Notes: generated from the letters alone by a model not told the origin. Counted from the stretch's first letter, positions 46,601 to 61,395 are shown. The stretch is 64,000 bases of DNA from Trifolium pratense (GCF_020283565.1 NC_060060.1:70107257-70171256); one strand, 5' to 3'. Translations and numbers: made by a program.

Positions 46601-49600
46601 GTTCAAATTTTGGCCTAGATCCTTTGGTGCTGATTTTAATTGATAGTGGTTTGGTTTCTTCTTTCAACCAGGGTGACAAGGCAAGGGTAATACAGACCCT
46701 TCTTTTTGTAGCCGGCATTAACACACTTCTCCAAGCACTTTTTGGAACAAGATTGCCTGCGGTAGTTGGAGGCTCATTTGCATATGTAATTCCAGTTGCT
46801 TATATTATCGGTGACTCTTCATTGCAACGAATTAATGATCCTCACGAAGTAAGTTTGCTGCTTCCTTCTCATCTTTGTCAATGCAATGATACATTCTTCT
46901 GTTTGGGTGTTGGTTTTCTTAAAATTCGGGACAAACTTCAATAATAATTCTGAAGGAACACAAGGATTTTAGTTGAATATATGCTAGTTATCAATAAAAT
47001 GGAAAATCATGAGTTACCATTTACCAACTTTAGATCCATATTATGATATGGTAGATGAATTTAAAAGGGTATAATCCAATAGTTTTATGCAAAATGGCTG
47101 TAGGTGAGTCTCAAATCTTGAAACTTGATTTTTAATGTCAAAATAAGTAAGCGATTTGCATATATCATAATGAGTTTTCTTAGAAATATACTTATTAATT
47201 TTTTATTTGGTAGGGTATTGAAAGAGATGTTGCCGTGTGATTGGTTTGCAGAGATTTATACATACAATGCGAGCTATACAAGGAGCTTTAATTGTAGCTT
47301 CAAGTATTCAGATAGTCCTCGGTTACAGCCAAGTCTGGGGTCTTTTTTCAAGGTATTCTATTCCTAGCTTCATGTAACATTTTTGTGAATTCAAAACATT
47401 AAAAACGATACATTCAAACATTTACATGGTAATCTCTTTGCAGATTTTTCAGTCCTCTTGGCATGGCACCTGTAGTTGGATTGGTTGGACTAGGATTAAT
47501 TCATCGAGGATTTCCCACGGTAGGTGTGGCTCAAATCTCTATTTTATCTATAACCGTTTTAGTAAACTTTCTTTACAGTATTTTTCATATCAAAGTATTT
47601 TATGCATTTCTGATATTGTTTTTCATTTCAGTTAGGGAACTGTGTAGAAATTGGTATACCGATGCTGTTGTTGGTCATTGGATTGTCACAAGTAAGTAAC
47701 TTAGTTTAATCAGATCATAGTGGCGATTATCAAATTAACATTTATTTTCTTGGAACAAACTAATTTGGTCTAAATTGCAGTATCTAAAGCATGTGAGACC
47801 ATTTAGAGACATTCCTATCTTTGAACGTTTCCCGGTTTTGATTTGTGTTGCAATTGTTTGGATCTATTCTGTCATCTTGACTGCCAGTGGAGCTTACAGT
47901 CATAGACCTTCTATAACACAACATAATTGTCGTACGGACCGAGCTAATCTGATATCTACTGCCCCATGGTACCTCAAAATAACAATTTTATTTCTCCTGA
48001 TTCGTTTCATACTTACGGTGATTACTAAGGTTTCTTTTCATGGTTATAGGTTCATGTTCCCGTACCCTTTACAGTGGGGTCCGCCCACATTTTCTGCTGG
48101 TCATTCATTTGCTATGATGTCTGCAGTTCTTGTCTCAATGGTGGAGGTATCTATTTTCATTTCCTAGTTATTATATAAGAACCTCTCGTCTCTATTATAG
48201 TGATTTTTCTTTCAACGCTGATTTGATCATGCAATCTGTTTGCAGTCAACTGGTGCGTATAAGGCAGCATCTCGGCTGGCGATTGCCACTCCACCTCCTG
48301 CTTATGTGTTGAGTCGAGGCATTGGTTGGCAGGTAAATTACTTGGTTGTTGGCAAATAGTTCAATTTACTAACTGTCATACCCTAATTTTGTCCTACCCT
48401 CTTTTTACAATTATTTTTTTTATTTATTTTTTTTTATTTTATTTTTCAATTATTTTTCTATTTTTCACTTATTTTCTATTATTATTATTATAATCAAAAA
48501 TTTAAAAAAAAGAAGAGAAAAACAACAACAAGACTGTTGTTGCTGCTATGCGCCTCCTCCATCCCTTATTTTCAGTTTCTTCTTTTCATGATCTTTTCCC
48601 AAAATAAGTTCAGTCTTCCCCATGAATACACTCAAAGCAAAAGTGCAGTCACTCCATTCCCTTTTGATCCCTGCCAAAACCACATTTTGTGCCAAAACAA
48701 TAGAAAATCCAAACTCCATTTTATCCACTGGACATGAGATCTCAGCAACACTCTCTATAAATTGAGAGCAGAATTAAGAACAAAAGGGGGCGATTTTAGA
48801 AGGAGGAACAGAGACAGAAAAATAACCAAAAAACTCTTTTTTTTCATCACTTTTCCAAAATCCGAAATTGACTCAAACACCCTCTAACCTTCACTTTTCT
48901 TCACCCAAAAGCATCCAAACACTTTCAGTAGATAATAACCATCGAAAAAACGAAAGAAAACCGTCCAGAAAAGCCTACCCGAAACTCCAAAATTGCCAAG
49001 AAAAAGGGGTTAACAAACCCACTGATACAAAGCTCAAAACAAGTAGGTTTCTAAACGTTTTTTACTCATGAACACCCACTGAAGCTTTTCCATTCGTTAA
49101 TTTTGCTTAAGCTTGCTTAAATCATATTTTGGTTTTTTGAGTTCTCAAGTTGTTGTTCCGTTTTTTCAAAATATAAGCCTCCACTGTGAAATCTAAGCAT
49201 AGATTCATGACCAGTGCAAAAAACCGAGCAAAACGGTATATAAACTTTTAATTTTCGGCAAAGTTTTGTTGATGTTGTGCAGGGCCGAGCTTCATTCGAA
49301 GCTTTAATGGCCGCTGTTGTTGTTCTTCACGTGAAGAAGATGATGGGAGGTTGAAGACGATGACGTGGCGACGCGTCATTGGCTCCCTCCCAAGTTTAAA
49401 ACGCGTCCGTCAGATCTAGTGTAAGGCCGAGATCTGTTCTAGGATTTCATTAAATCCAAGCCACTTGATTGAATCAGAAGGCCCAGATCCGTGATAGCCT
49501 ACCGTACACTTTAGTTCTGACACTGCGCTAGATTGTTTTTTTTCTGTTCATTTTTTTGGACGAATTGGGCCTGGGCTTGGTGTTGCAGTGCTGTTGCCTC

Positions 49601-52600
49601 ACCCCCAGAACCCAGTTTTGCACCCCAGTGGCGTTTTTGTCCATTTTTAAGTGCCTATTTATATAAGTGCTTATTCAAATAAGAGCTTATTCACATAAAT
49701 GCTTATTTAGATAAGTGCTTATCATTTGGAAATGATTATTTGAGTTGTTGATTAATTAGTCAATTAATTAAACACATGATTAAGTGAGTAACCATTTAAG
49801 TTGTTTGATTAAAAGTGCTTAAGTTACTAAGTGCTTAAATGGTTAAATACTTAAATAAGTGATTATCAGTTAAATGATTAATTAATCAAAAACTTTCAAG
49901 CTTATTTGAATAAGTTCATGCTTGGATTATTTACTTGATTTAATACTTTTATCTCAAGGTTGTTTCTCAAAAACACTTCTTAACTTGAAAAAAAACCCAT
50001 AATTAAAATAAACGGAATGAAAAAGGGTTAGTCTGACGTATGGCTTTCTTCCTCCGAATGATTCGAGACCCTGACGTATGGCTCGTGACTTGAATCATTC
50101 TCATTCCCAAACGCTAAAAAACATTAAAACACTTCATCATCCGCTTTATCTTTCCTTTTGATTTTCTTAAATCAAATAAAAGAACTTAAGCATAATTAGA
50201 GTGAAAAGGGGTTAGTCTGACGTATGGCTTTCTTCCCCGGATAATTCGAGGCCCTGACGTATGGCTCGTGACTCGGATTATCCTCATTCTCGGACGTTTT
50301 CATTAAAACTCCTAAAATCAACACAACACACTCAAACCTTTTCTCTGCCCACGCGCGCAGTAAAAGTAAAACCCTTTTCACAAAACGGGTGACGTTTTTG
50401 TCCTTTCTCCGTAACACAAACAACGCTTAAGCCTCCGCCGTGCGAGCATACAAGCAGCGTTTAAATACGAGAATGCGACATTCTCCGTAATACAAACCAC
50501 GCTTAAGCCTCCGAAGTGCGAGCATACAAGCAGCGTTTAACTACGAGAATGCGACTTAGACGTCATGCGTCTAAAAGCAACCAACCCACAAACATTTTTT
50601 ACCCTGAACTACGAAACCCTGATTTTCCCATTGCACCTGGGAATACGTAGGAGCAGGATTCAATATCTTGTCGGGCACAATAATAAAAAACAAACATTTT
50701 TCCCCATATCTATAATCACATAAATAATAATAAAAACAAACGTTTTCTATCGATGAAGCAAGAAACAAGTAATCAAGCAAATGTTAAAAAACACATTAAA
50801 GCAAACAAATATTTCCCTCTAAAAGGTTCCCGTTGAGTACAACGGATGTGAGGGGTGCTAATACCTTCCCCTCGCATAACCAACTCCCGAACCCATTTTT
50901 CTCACCCCTCAAGGTTTTCTCGATATTTTCCTTTCCCTTCTTTGGGATAAATAAAATTCGGTGGCGACTCTGTTTCTTTCTCGAGTGTCCACACTCGAGG
51001 TTAATTTTTCGCGCCGCGACAGCTGGCGACTCTGCTGGGGAAACTAAACCTTTTTGAGAGTTAAGCCTAATTTAGTGGGGTTTTCGCTTGTTTGCCTTAA
51101 TGTGTATGTTATTTACATATTTGCTTTTTCTTTACTGCTTTTAATATTATATTGCATGCTTGCTTGAATATTATCTGCTATATTTCTCTCTTCTTCTTCA
51201 TCTCCTTTCTTTTTCCTTTTGCCCACTTGGGCCGGTTACCGGTTATTGAGTGAAAAGTCCTACACCCGGACTTGAGGAAAACTTAGGACATAACGGTGGA
51301 TCATTGTTGACCTTCCTGACGTATGGCTCGTAAGGTTGGCATGATACCCCACCTAGAGTAGATTCCCTTGACGATGTCGGTTCTCCTGACGTATGGCTCG
51401 TAGGACCGATGTTTTCTTGTGGGGTCCGTGACTCTAGGAACCTTTTAATAACCTAGAACCCAAAACGTGTTACTAGGAACCTTTGTAGATGAGATTCATT
51501 CTTAGGGGATGTTTGTTGTGAGCCGTTGCAACACGAACATCGTCTCCTAAGATTTATCTATGATTCTAGAACCCGTGTCAAACCTAGAACAAACATGTGA
51601 GAATGGAATGGGTTGCAGGAAACTCTGAGTCGTTGGCCTTCAAAACTTACACCAAATATGTTCTGGTCCGCCCGATCTGCTACATGACATAATATTTTCA
51701 TCCATGCATTCATGACGATAGTCATACATATACATTTTGGTTTTCAAGGAACTAAATAGACACTAGTTACATAAGCATAAGGTTTTTAAATCATGGAAAG
51801 TAAAAGTTTGAATTTTTCTTATATCCCGAAACACTTATGATAACTATGTGTCTACGATTCCGTTAAACTAAAATGGCTAAAAAAAAGAAATAAAGAATTT
51901 TGCATGCATTTTCATTCATAAATTGCATCTCATTCCATTCGTTCCTATAATCAGTCATATTCCCGGCGCCGGTATTGGACAAGAAACGTCACCAAACAAG
52001 TCATGGAGAATTGGCAAGACCAGCACGATGCGTTGAAGGGCGAGGTAGCACAATTGACTGAAAAGTTGGACAAGGCTCTTGAGTTGTTGATTAATATGAA
52101 TAAACCAGCACAATCAGTTGTGGTTGAAACATCGGTTCCTGCACCCCAAGGAGGAACTTCAGCAGTGAACACAGTTTGTCCAACTTTTGGTTTACCCGTT
52201 GGGCATACTCCACAGAATCAGGCTGAAATTCAACAGTCTCCTCAGAATACCCAGACTAGGGTCCCTCTGATCCAACAAGGTTTTGTTTCACAACAAGAGA
52301 ATCTGGATGATCCCAGAAATGCTTATCAGAGTCCGGGGTTATTTGATGATGTGCCAAAGGTTAATTGTAATGTTCCTCAGTTGGAGGAAGCTGATAAGAA
52401 ATTCAAGGCTATTGAAGACCGTCTAAGTATGATGGAAGGAGGTGATTCCCTAGACTTTGCCAATATGTGTCTAGTTCCAGACTTGGTGCTCCCGCCAAAA
52501 TTTAAGGTCCCTGAGTTTGAGAAGTATAAAGGCCTCAGCTGTCCAAAGAATCATCTGATTATGTATAGCCGGAAGATGGCCTCCTTTGCTAGTGACGACA

Positions 52601-55600
52601 AGCTCATGATGCATTGCTTCCAAGATAGCCTCACCGGGGCATCACTCAACTGGTACATGCAGCTGGAAGGGAACCGAATCCAGTCATGGAGAGATTTGGC
52701 AAATGCTTTCATTAAGCAGTACCAATACAACATTGACATGGCTCCGGATCGTACTCAGTTACAAAACATGTCCCAAAAGGAGGGTGAGCCGTTCAGGGTT
52801 TATGCTCAACGTTGGAGAGAATTGGCTGCGCAAGTACGTCCTCCACTCTTAGAAGCTGAACTAGTGGATATATTCACTAACACTCTGCAAGGGACATATT
52901 TTGAAAGAATGGTTGGTAGTGTTTCATCTGGTTTTTCTGATCTGGTAAAGATAGGAGAAAGGATTGAAAATGGAATCAAAAGTGGTAAGATCCAAGCCAA
53001 TGTGGGCACCCAAAATACCTCGAAGGAGCCTGCAAACAGTGTCGCCAAGAAAGAAGAGGGGGAAACCAATGTTGTTACTCCCAAGGGGAGGATTCTTGAG
53101 CCAATCCCAATGCCTTACAGCCAGCTCTTACCATATTTGGTGCACAATGGAATGGTAACCCCAAAAGCCACAAAGCCAAGAACCGCGCCATTCCCTGTGT
53201 GGTACAATCCTCAAGCCAAGTGCGAATATCATGCTGGGACAGAAGGTCATTCGGTTGATAACTGTCAGGCCCTCAAGAACAAGGTTCAAGATCTGGTGAC
53301 TAAGAAATTGTTGACCTTCAAAGAGGGAGAGCCAAACATACAAGACAATCTATTGCCCGGCCATGCGGACCAATCTATGGATGCCAGTTGACAAGCTTAA
53401 GGGCTAATTATCGTTAGACTGTTCTCATTTTTGTAATTTTCCTATTTGCAAAAGTTTGAATTGTGTTTAAACTTGTTTATTCGCAATAGTAATCATAATA
53501 AAATGTGTATGCATGTTTCGAATTAATCATTTCATGTCCATTCACTTTTCTCTCTTCTCACGAAAGCAAAAAATATATTTCACTCATTTCATTTCTTTCA
53601 TTATCAAATCTGTTTGAACAAAGATTGGAGAGAGAATGACGAAAAACGAAATAACCAAAATTGCTACAGTATGCTTTCAGATAAAACTTTGCTGATGATG
53701 TAAGGCATTGTTTCAATCCTCAAACACCGGAGAAATAAGGAAGATAATCCGTAGTCACCCCTGTTGAGCCTAGAAGTTGGTGTTTCTTTTCTATACGAAA
53801 AAACCCGCATTTTTAACCCCGGGCAGGGTAGTGTTCAGTTAATTCGACCATCCGTTCGAGTTTCAAGAGAAGAACATCTCATTCGAGGATCAATCACATT
53901 TCCTTCCTTGAACACATCACACAATCTCAAGGAAATAAAAGAGAGTCAAAAAGAGAATTTGTTTTCATCGACCTTTATCAAGGCAGTCACAATTCTCCAA
54001 CAAAAAGAAGAAAGAAAAGGCCGCTAAGTCAAAACTCAAAATGACTTAGGCAAAAATTAGGGCATCCCGGTGGACTAAAAACTCAAAAATAGTTCAGGCA
54101 AAAATTAGGGATTACAAACAAAAAAGAGTGTCACCAATGAAATCAAAGTTATATGACCAAAACAAAAAGTAAGTGACTGTCACGTCAAAAGACATCATTG
54201 ACCTCTAAGCCATCATATCCTCACCATCGCATTTCCAAAATCGCTTGGAACTTGAGAGCATAGGTTGAATTAATTGAACGTAGGACTGAAGAACATCAAG
54301 GAGAATGGGTTGGGTTTAAAATACAATTTTGAGCCTTATATCCTTTTATTCAGAAACTGTGAACCAGACCACGTTACAACCCTCAAAAGACCTAATTGAA
54401 GCAAGATTTATGTTGAAAGCATACAATAGCAAGGTTGAGTTAACCTGACTCCCAAGATCTTTTGTAAATCATCAGTGTTGATATTCTCACACCATCTTCC
54501 ACAATATTCATCCATCAATCTCATCTCAATCTTGATTTCAAAACTAGCATGCACATTGCATTAGAATTACTATGTTAAATAAACAGGTTTATCTGCAAAT
54601 CAGCACTTAACAATAAGGAAGTTTCAGCTATGAACGGTCACCAAGTGATCAGCAAGAAGTTCGGTCCAATCTAGGGCAACTATCTCGGAACTTCACTTAA
54701 CCAAGAGGCGCATTCCCTAGAAAGGTCATTCGATATGGGGAAAGTGACCCAAGATCACATCATGGCAAGCTGCATCAAAACCCAGGTGTTCAAAACCTAA
54801 CGAACTGGTTCAAGATGTTCCTAATTAGGGGCAAACCACCTTGGGATCCTGACAATCAAGAGTGAACCCTTGTGACTAGGGGCACCTGAAGATCTCGTTG
54901 GCCAAAACATTTCAAGAATGGGGCAATCAGGGTTGCACCTCCAAATGCCAGTTTGATCAAGGACATACCTCCTAGAAAATGGGCACCAATATCAGTGAGT
55001 TGGCTAATAACTTCAAAGACGCAATTGACTGGGGCAAGACAGGTTACATAGGGGCAACTCCTCCTCATACCTTCAAGGCGGCCAAGCCAAATCTAGCATA
55101 CATCCACAACTGTTGAGTCCGGAATGGGCGTCGGGAATATGTTGACACAACATCAGGCCATCTTTTCACAAAAAGCCTTGAACATTCACCGGTTTTAAAC
55201 CAATCCTCACCCACTACAGGGGCATTCATAGTAACATGCAAATCACTGCATTAATCATCTTCATGCATGAATCATGTCATTTCATTCTAGCAAATCGACA
55301 TCACGCATTAATCATGTCATTTCATTCATCTGGTATGCCCCATACCACAAACTCAATAACCTCGTGACTAGACAGCAAATTAAATATCCCCAAGCAAAGG
55401 TCCAATCGTTATTGGCACCCACTCAAAAGTCCAATTGTTATTGGTCGCAAAAAAAATCCAATTGTTATTGGTACCCAGCAAAAATCCAATTGTCATTGGT
55501 ATCCACTCAAAAGTCCAATCATTATTGGCACCCTGAAAGTCCAATCGTTATTGGCACCAACTCAAAATCCAATCATTATTGGTACCCTTAAAAGCCCAAC

Positions 55601-58600
55601 CTCGCTTGGCACCACCCACAGCCTAATCACCATTGGCACATGTTTAAGCCCAATTGTCATTAGCACCCACTTTGCAGCCTAATCACCGTTGGCAACGTTT
55701 AAGCCCAATTGTCATTAGCACCCAATTCACAGCCTAATCACCATTGGCACATGTTTAAGCCCAATTGTCATTAGCACCTACTCTGCAGCCTAATCACCAT
55801 TGGCAAAGTTTAAGCCCAATTGTCATTAGCACCCACTTTGCAGCCTAAGCACCATTGGTCACATTTAAGCCCAATTGTCATTAGCACTCGTTCGTAAAAA
55901 ATCCAATTTCTACTCGTCCCAATGATCATCACATGTGCTAGTCATGCATTCCACTTCATGCATTCATGCATCTCATGTATCAACAATATGTCCAACAAAC
56001 AAAGACATATCATGCATATCATGAATTAACAAATTCATTTGCATTAGCTTTGCATCTTTAAGCATTAAGACATACATAAACAATCATTGCATCATCCAAA
56101 GCATGCATGCATAAAAGCAGATTCAAAAGGTTTCTCCCCATAGAGTATAACCTTCAGCCTTCAATCTCGAGCAAGGTGAAGTCACCTTTTCCCCAGCAAG
56201 TCTGAATTGAAAGATGTCCAACTTTCTCCCCAACAAGTCTTTTGAAGAATCCTCAGACAAGATATCTTAAAAGGACATCCCCAGCAGAACCTCCTAGAAG
56301 AGCATCACCTCATCAGTAAGGATCAACCTTCAACAAAAGTGGCTGAACAAGATTATCTTATTCCCGGTGGGATCTCAAGATCACCTTACTTGCGAAGCTC
56401 TTAAAGCAGAGTCTCCAATTGCAAAACTCTCAAAGCGGAGTATCCATTTGCAAAGCTCTCGAAGCGGAGTATCCAGTATTTCAAAAGCTCTCAAAGCGGA
56501 GTACCAAAGTTGAAAAACTCTCAAAGCGGAGTATCAATTTGCAAAGCCCTCAAAGCGGAGCATCCAGGGTTCAAAACTTTCAAAGCAAAGTGGAGAGCCA
56601 TTGTTGAGTTTCAAAACTTACAAAGCGAAGTGGCAAACAAGATCAAAAGGGATTTACCTTCAGTGTGGGCGGCTGAATAAGATCAAAAGGGATTGACTTT
56701 CAGTGTGGGCGGCTGGATAAAATCAAAACAGAAGATTGACCTTCAGTGTGAGCGGCTGAATAAAATCAAAAGAGGATCGACCTTTAGTGTGGGCGGCTGA
56801 ATAAGATCAAGAGAAGATGGACCTTCAGTGTAGGCGGCTGGATAAAATCCAAAGAAGATTGACCTTCAGTGTGGGCGGCTGAATAAGATCAAACCAAGGA
56901 TTGACCTTCAGTGTGGGCGGCTGAATAAGAACAGAAGTGGATCGACCTTCAGTGTGGGCGGCTGGATAAAATCACTTTCAAAGATTGACCTTCAGCGTGG
57001 GCGGCTGAATAAGATCAAACCAAGGATTGACCTTCAGTGTGGGCGGCTGGATAAGATCAAAAAGTGGATCGACCTTCAGTGTGAGCGGCTGAATAAAATC
57101 AAAAGAGATTGACCTTCAGTGTGGGCGGCTGAATAAGAGCAAAAGTGGATGGACCTTCAGTGTGGGCGGCTGGATAAAATCAAAATAGAAGATTGACCTT
57201 CAGTGTGAGCGGCTGAATAAAATCAAAAGAGGATCGACCTTCAGTGTGGGCGGCTGAATAAGATCAAAAGAAGATGGACCTTCAGTGTGGGCGGCTGGAT
57301 AAAATCACTTTCAAAGATTGACCTTCAGCGTGGGCGGTTGAATGAGATCAAACCAAGGATTGACCTTCAGTGCGGGCGGCTGAATAAGATCGAATCACGG
57401 ATCAAGGGATTGACCTTCAGTGTGGGCGGCTGAATAAAATCAGAATCATCTCTACCTTGAGTATCCGACTTTTCCAGGGAAGTGGATCTCATTCTTTATC
57501 ATCATCAAATTCATTTTTCTCCGTGGAGCAAAATTAGGGCATTTGTATTTAATTACCTTGCACCTCAAGATTATGAAGACAAAGGTCATTCATACTCATG
57601 GGTCCAAGATAATTAAATAGGGGCAGCTGTCATACCCTAATTTTGTCCTACCCTCTTTTTACAATTATTTTTTTTATTTATTTTTTTTTATTTTATTTTT
57701 CAATTATTTTTCTATTTTTCACTTATTTTCTATTATTATTATTATAATCAAAAATTTAAAAAAAAGAAGAGAAAAACAACAACAAGACTGTTGTTGCTGC
57801 TATGCGCCTCCTCCATCCCTTATTTTCAGTTTCTTCTTTTCATGATCTTTTCCCAAAATAAGTTCAGTCTTCCCCATGAATACACTCAAAGCAAAAGTGC
57901 AGTCACTCCATTCCCTTTTGATCCCTGCCAAAACCACATTTTGTGCCAAAACAATAGAAAATCCAAACTCCATTTTATCCACTGGACATGAGATCTCAGC
58001 AACACTCTCTATAAATTGAGAGCAGAATTAAGAACAAAAGGGGGCGATTTTAGAAGGAGGAACAGAGACAGAAAAATAACCAAAAAACTCTTTTTTTTCA
58101 TCACTTTTCCAAAATCCGAAATTGACTCAAACACCCTCTAACCTTCACTTTTCTTCACCCAAAAGCATCCAAACACTTTCAGTAGATAATAACCATCGAA
58201 AAAACGAAAGAAAACCGTCCAGAAAAGCCTACCCGAAACTCCAAAATTGCCAAGAAAAAGGGGTTAACAAACCCACTGATACAAAGCTCAAAACAAGTAG
58301 GTTTCTAAACGTTTTTTACTCATGAACACCCACTGAAGCTTTTCCATTCGTTAATTTTGCTTAAGCTTGCTTAAATCATATTTTGGTTTTTTGAGTTCTC
58401 AAGTTGTTGTTCCGTTTTTTCAAAATATAAGCCTCCACTGTGAAATCTAAGCATAGATTCATGACCAGTGCAAAAAACCGAGCAAAACGGTATATAAACT
58501 TTTAATTTTCGGCAAAGTTTTGTTGATGTTGTGCAGGGCCGAGCTTCATTCGAAGCTTTAATGGCCGCTGTTGTTGTTCTTCACGTGAAGAAGATGATGG

Positions 58601-61305
58601 GAGGTTGAAGACGATGACGTGGCGACGCGTCATTGGCTCCCTCCCAAGTTTAAAACGCGTCCGTCAGATCTAGTGTAAGGCCGAGATCTGTTCTAGGATT
58701 TCATTAAATCCAAGCCACTTGATTGAATCAGAAGGCCCAGATCCGTGATAGCCTACCGTACACTTTAGTTCTGACACTGCGCTAGATTGTTTTTTTTCTG
58801 TTCATTTTTTTGGACGAATTGGGCCTGGGCTTGGTGTTGCAGTGCTGTTGCCTCACCCCCAGAACCCAGTTTTGCACCCCAGTGGCGTTTTTGTCCATTT
58901 TTAAGTGCCTATTTATATAAGTGCTTATTCAAATAAGAGCTTATTCACATAAATGCTTATTTAGATAAGTGCTTATCATTTGGAAATGATTATTTGAGTT
59001 GTTGATTAATTAGTCAATTAATTAAACACATGATTAAGTGAGTAACCATTTAAGTTGTTTGATTAAAAGTGCTTAAGTTACTAAGTGCTTAAATGGTTAA
59101 ATACTTAAATAAGTGATTATCAGTTAAATGATTAATTAATCAAAAACTTTCAAGCTTATTTGAATAAGTTCATGCTTGGATTATTTACTTGATTTAATAC
59201 TTTTATCTCAAGGTTGTTTCTCAAAAACACTTCTTAACTTGAAAAAAAACCCATAATTAAAATAAACGGAATGAAAAAGGGTTAGTCTGACGTATGGCTT
59301 TCTTCCTCCGAATGATTCGAGACCCTGACGTATGGCTCGTGACTTGAATCATTCTCATTCCCAAACGCTAAAAAACATTAAAACACTTCATCATCCGCTT
59401 TATCTTTCCTTTTGATTTTCTTAAATCAAATAAAAGAACTTAAGCATAATTAGAGTGAAAAGGGGTTAGTCTGACGTATGGCTTTCTTCCCCGGATAATT
59501 CGAGGCCCTGACGTATGGCTCGTGACTCGGATTATCCTCATTCTCGGACGTTTTCATTAAAACTCCTAAAATCAACACAACACACTCAAACCTTTTCTCT
59601 GCCCACGCGCGCAGTAAAAGTAAAACCCTTTTCACAAAACGGGTGACGTTTTTGTCCTTTCTCCGTAACACAAACAACGCTTAAGCCTCCGCCGTGCGAG
59701 CATACAAGCAGCGTTTAAATACGAGAATGCGACATTCTCCGTAATACAAACCACGCTTAAGCCTCCGAAGTGCGAGCATACAAGCAGCGTTTAACTACGA
59801 GAATGCGACTTAGACGTCATGCGTCTAAAAGCAACCAACCCACAAACATTTTTTACCCTGAACTACGAAACCCTGATTTTCCCATTGCACCTGGGAATAC
59901 GTAGGAGCAGGATTCAATATCTTGTCGGGCACAATAATAAAAAACAAACATTTTTCCCCATATCTATAATCACATAAATAATAATAAAAACAAACGTTTT
60001 CTATCGATGAAGCAAGAAACAAGTAATCAAGCAAATGTTAAAAAACACATTAAAGCAAACAAATATTTCCCTCTAAAAGGTTCCCGTTGAGTACAACGGA
60101 TGTGAGGGGTGCTAATACCTTCCCCTCGCATAACCAACTCCCGAACCCATTTTTCTCACCCCTCAAGGTTTTCTCGATATTTTCCTTTCCCTTCTTTGGG
60201 ATAAATAAAATTCGGTGGCGACTCTGTTTCTTTCTCGAGTGTCCACACTCGAGGTTAATTTTTCGCGCCGCGACACTAACATGAAATTGTCTAAGGCTAT
60301 GATTGTTCGATCATTAATTTGCAGTGTTAAGATATCAATCATGTGGCTTGAAGTGCTATTAACATTCATATTACTGCTAATGATAGTTATCTGTATTAAT
60401 TTTTCGTAGGGGATTGGTATCTTGCTTGATGGTCTTTATGGAACGGGGACTGGTTCCACTGTTTCTGTGTAAGTCACTCGTCATTGAAGTGCGAATACGA
60501 GTTGCTTGCTCTTTTGTAGATACTTTTGTCTTTCTATGTTAGCTTGACTAACATGGTTGGTCATTCCAGGGAAAATGTGGGACTTCTTGGCCTGACTCGA
60601 GTTGGAAGTCGCAGAGTTGTTCAGATTTCTGCTGGTTTTATGATATTCTTCTCTACTTTAGGTTTGTATTGATATACTTCAAACATGATCTTGCTACAAC
60701 CAAAAGCAACAATTTTGACTCAATATGGTCTTTTGCTTTTCTTTATCTTTTGTTATTTGCAGGAAAGTTTGGAGCTGTATTTGCATCTATACCCTTCCCG
60801 ATATTTGCTGCATTGTACTGCGTTCTATTTGGTCTTGTTGGTATGTTAAGACTATGAAGATATCTTTCCATTTCTCACAAAATATGGGACATGACACAAT
60901 ATTATTTAAAACTTTGAAACACACAAAATTTACAACACTAATATGTTTCCTTGTTCATCAGGTGCAGTTGGAATATCATTTCTTCAGTTTACAAACATGA
61001 ACTCTATGAGAAATCTTATCATCATTGGTCTCTCATTGTTCCTTGGAATATCTGTTCCCCAATTTTTCAATGAATACTGGACTTCTTCACACCATGGCCC
61101 TGTTCATACTGACGCCGGATGGGTATGTTTTCCCTAACATTATATAATCCTGCTCATATCTTGTAGTCCCTTGCATTATAGTAATATTTATGCCTAGCCA
61201 ATATGTGATCTTATTTTCATTTATTTTTTTAAGAATGGTTATTTACTCGACAGTGTCTCGAACATAATTACTTCCTATGGAAGGAACCAGTGGGAAACCA
61301 AAAAA

Positions 61306-61395
<90 letters not shown>

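Larger units (their letters stand above)
48374..60275 (+). mobile_element. Gag-only LTR retrotransposon of Tat/Ogre type in intron 9 (TR-GAG-like), 11.9 kb
   Basis: Two 2648-bp LTRs (48374-51021 and 57628-60275; ends tgtcatacc and gccgcgaca) are flanked by a perfect ctaac duplication (48369-48373 and 60276-60280). The primer site tggcgactctgctgggga lies two bases after the 5' LTR and is not the initiator-Met type. A single gag ORF (52003-53391) is the only gene; no protease, reverse transcriptase, RNase H or integrase motif is seen. Four minisatellite blocks precede the 3' LTR. The LTRs match in all stretches compared, so the insertion is very recent. It lies in the same orientation as the transporter gene. 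Mobility would depend on enzymes from an autonomous relative. Confidence 0.92.

Noticed and set aside
48546..48737. Frames shared by the two LTRs of the intron 9 element
   Set aside because: They are identical because the LTRs are near-identical copies. They lack domains and overlap on both strands.
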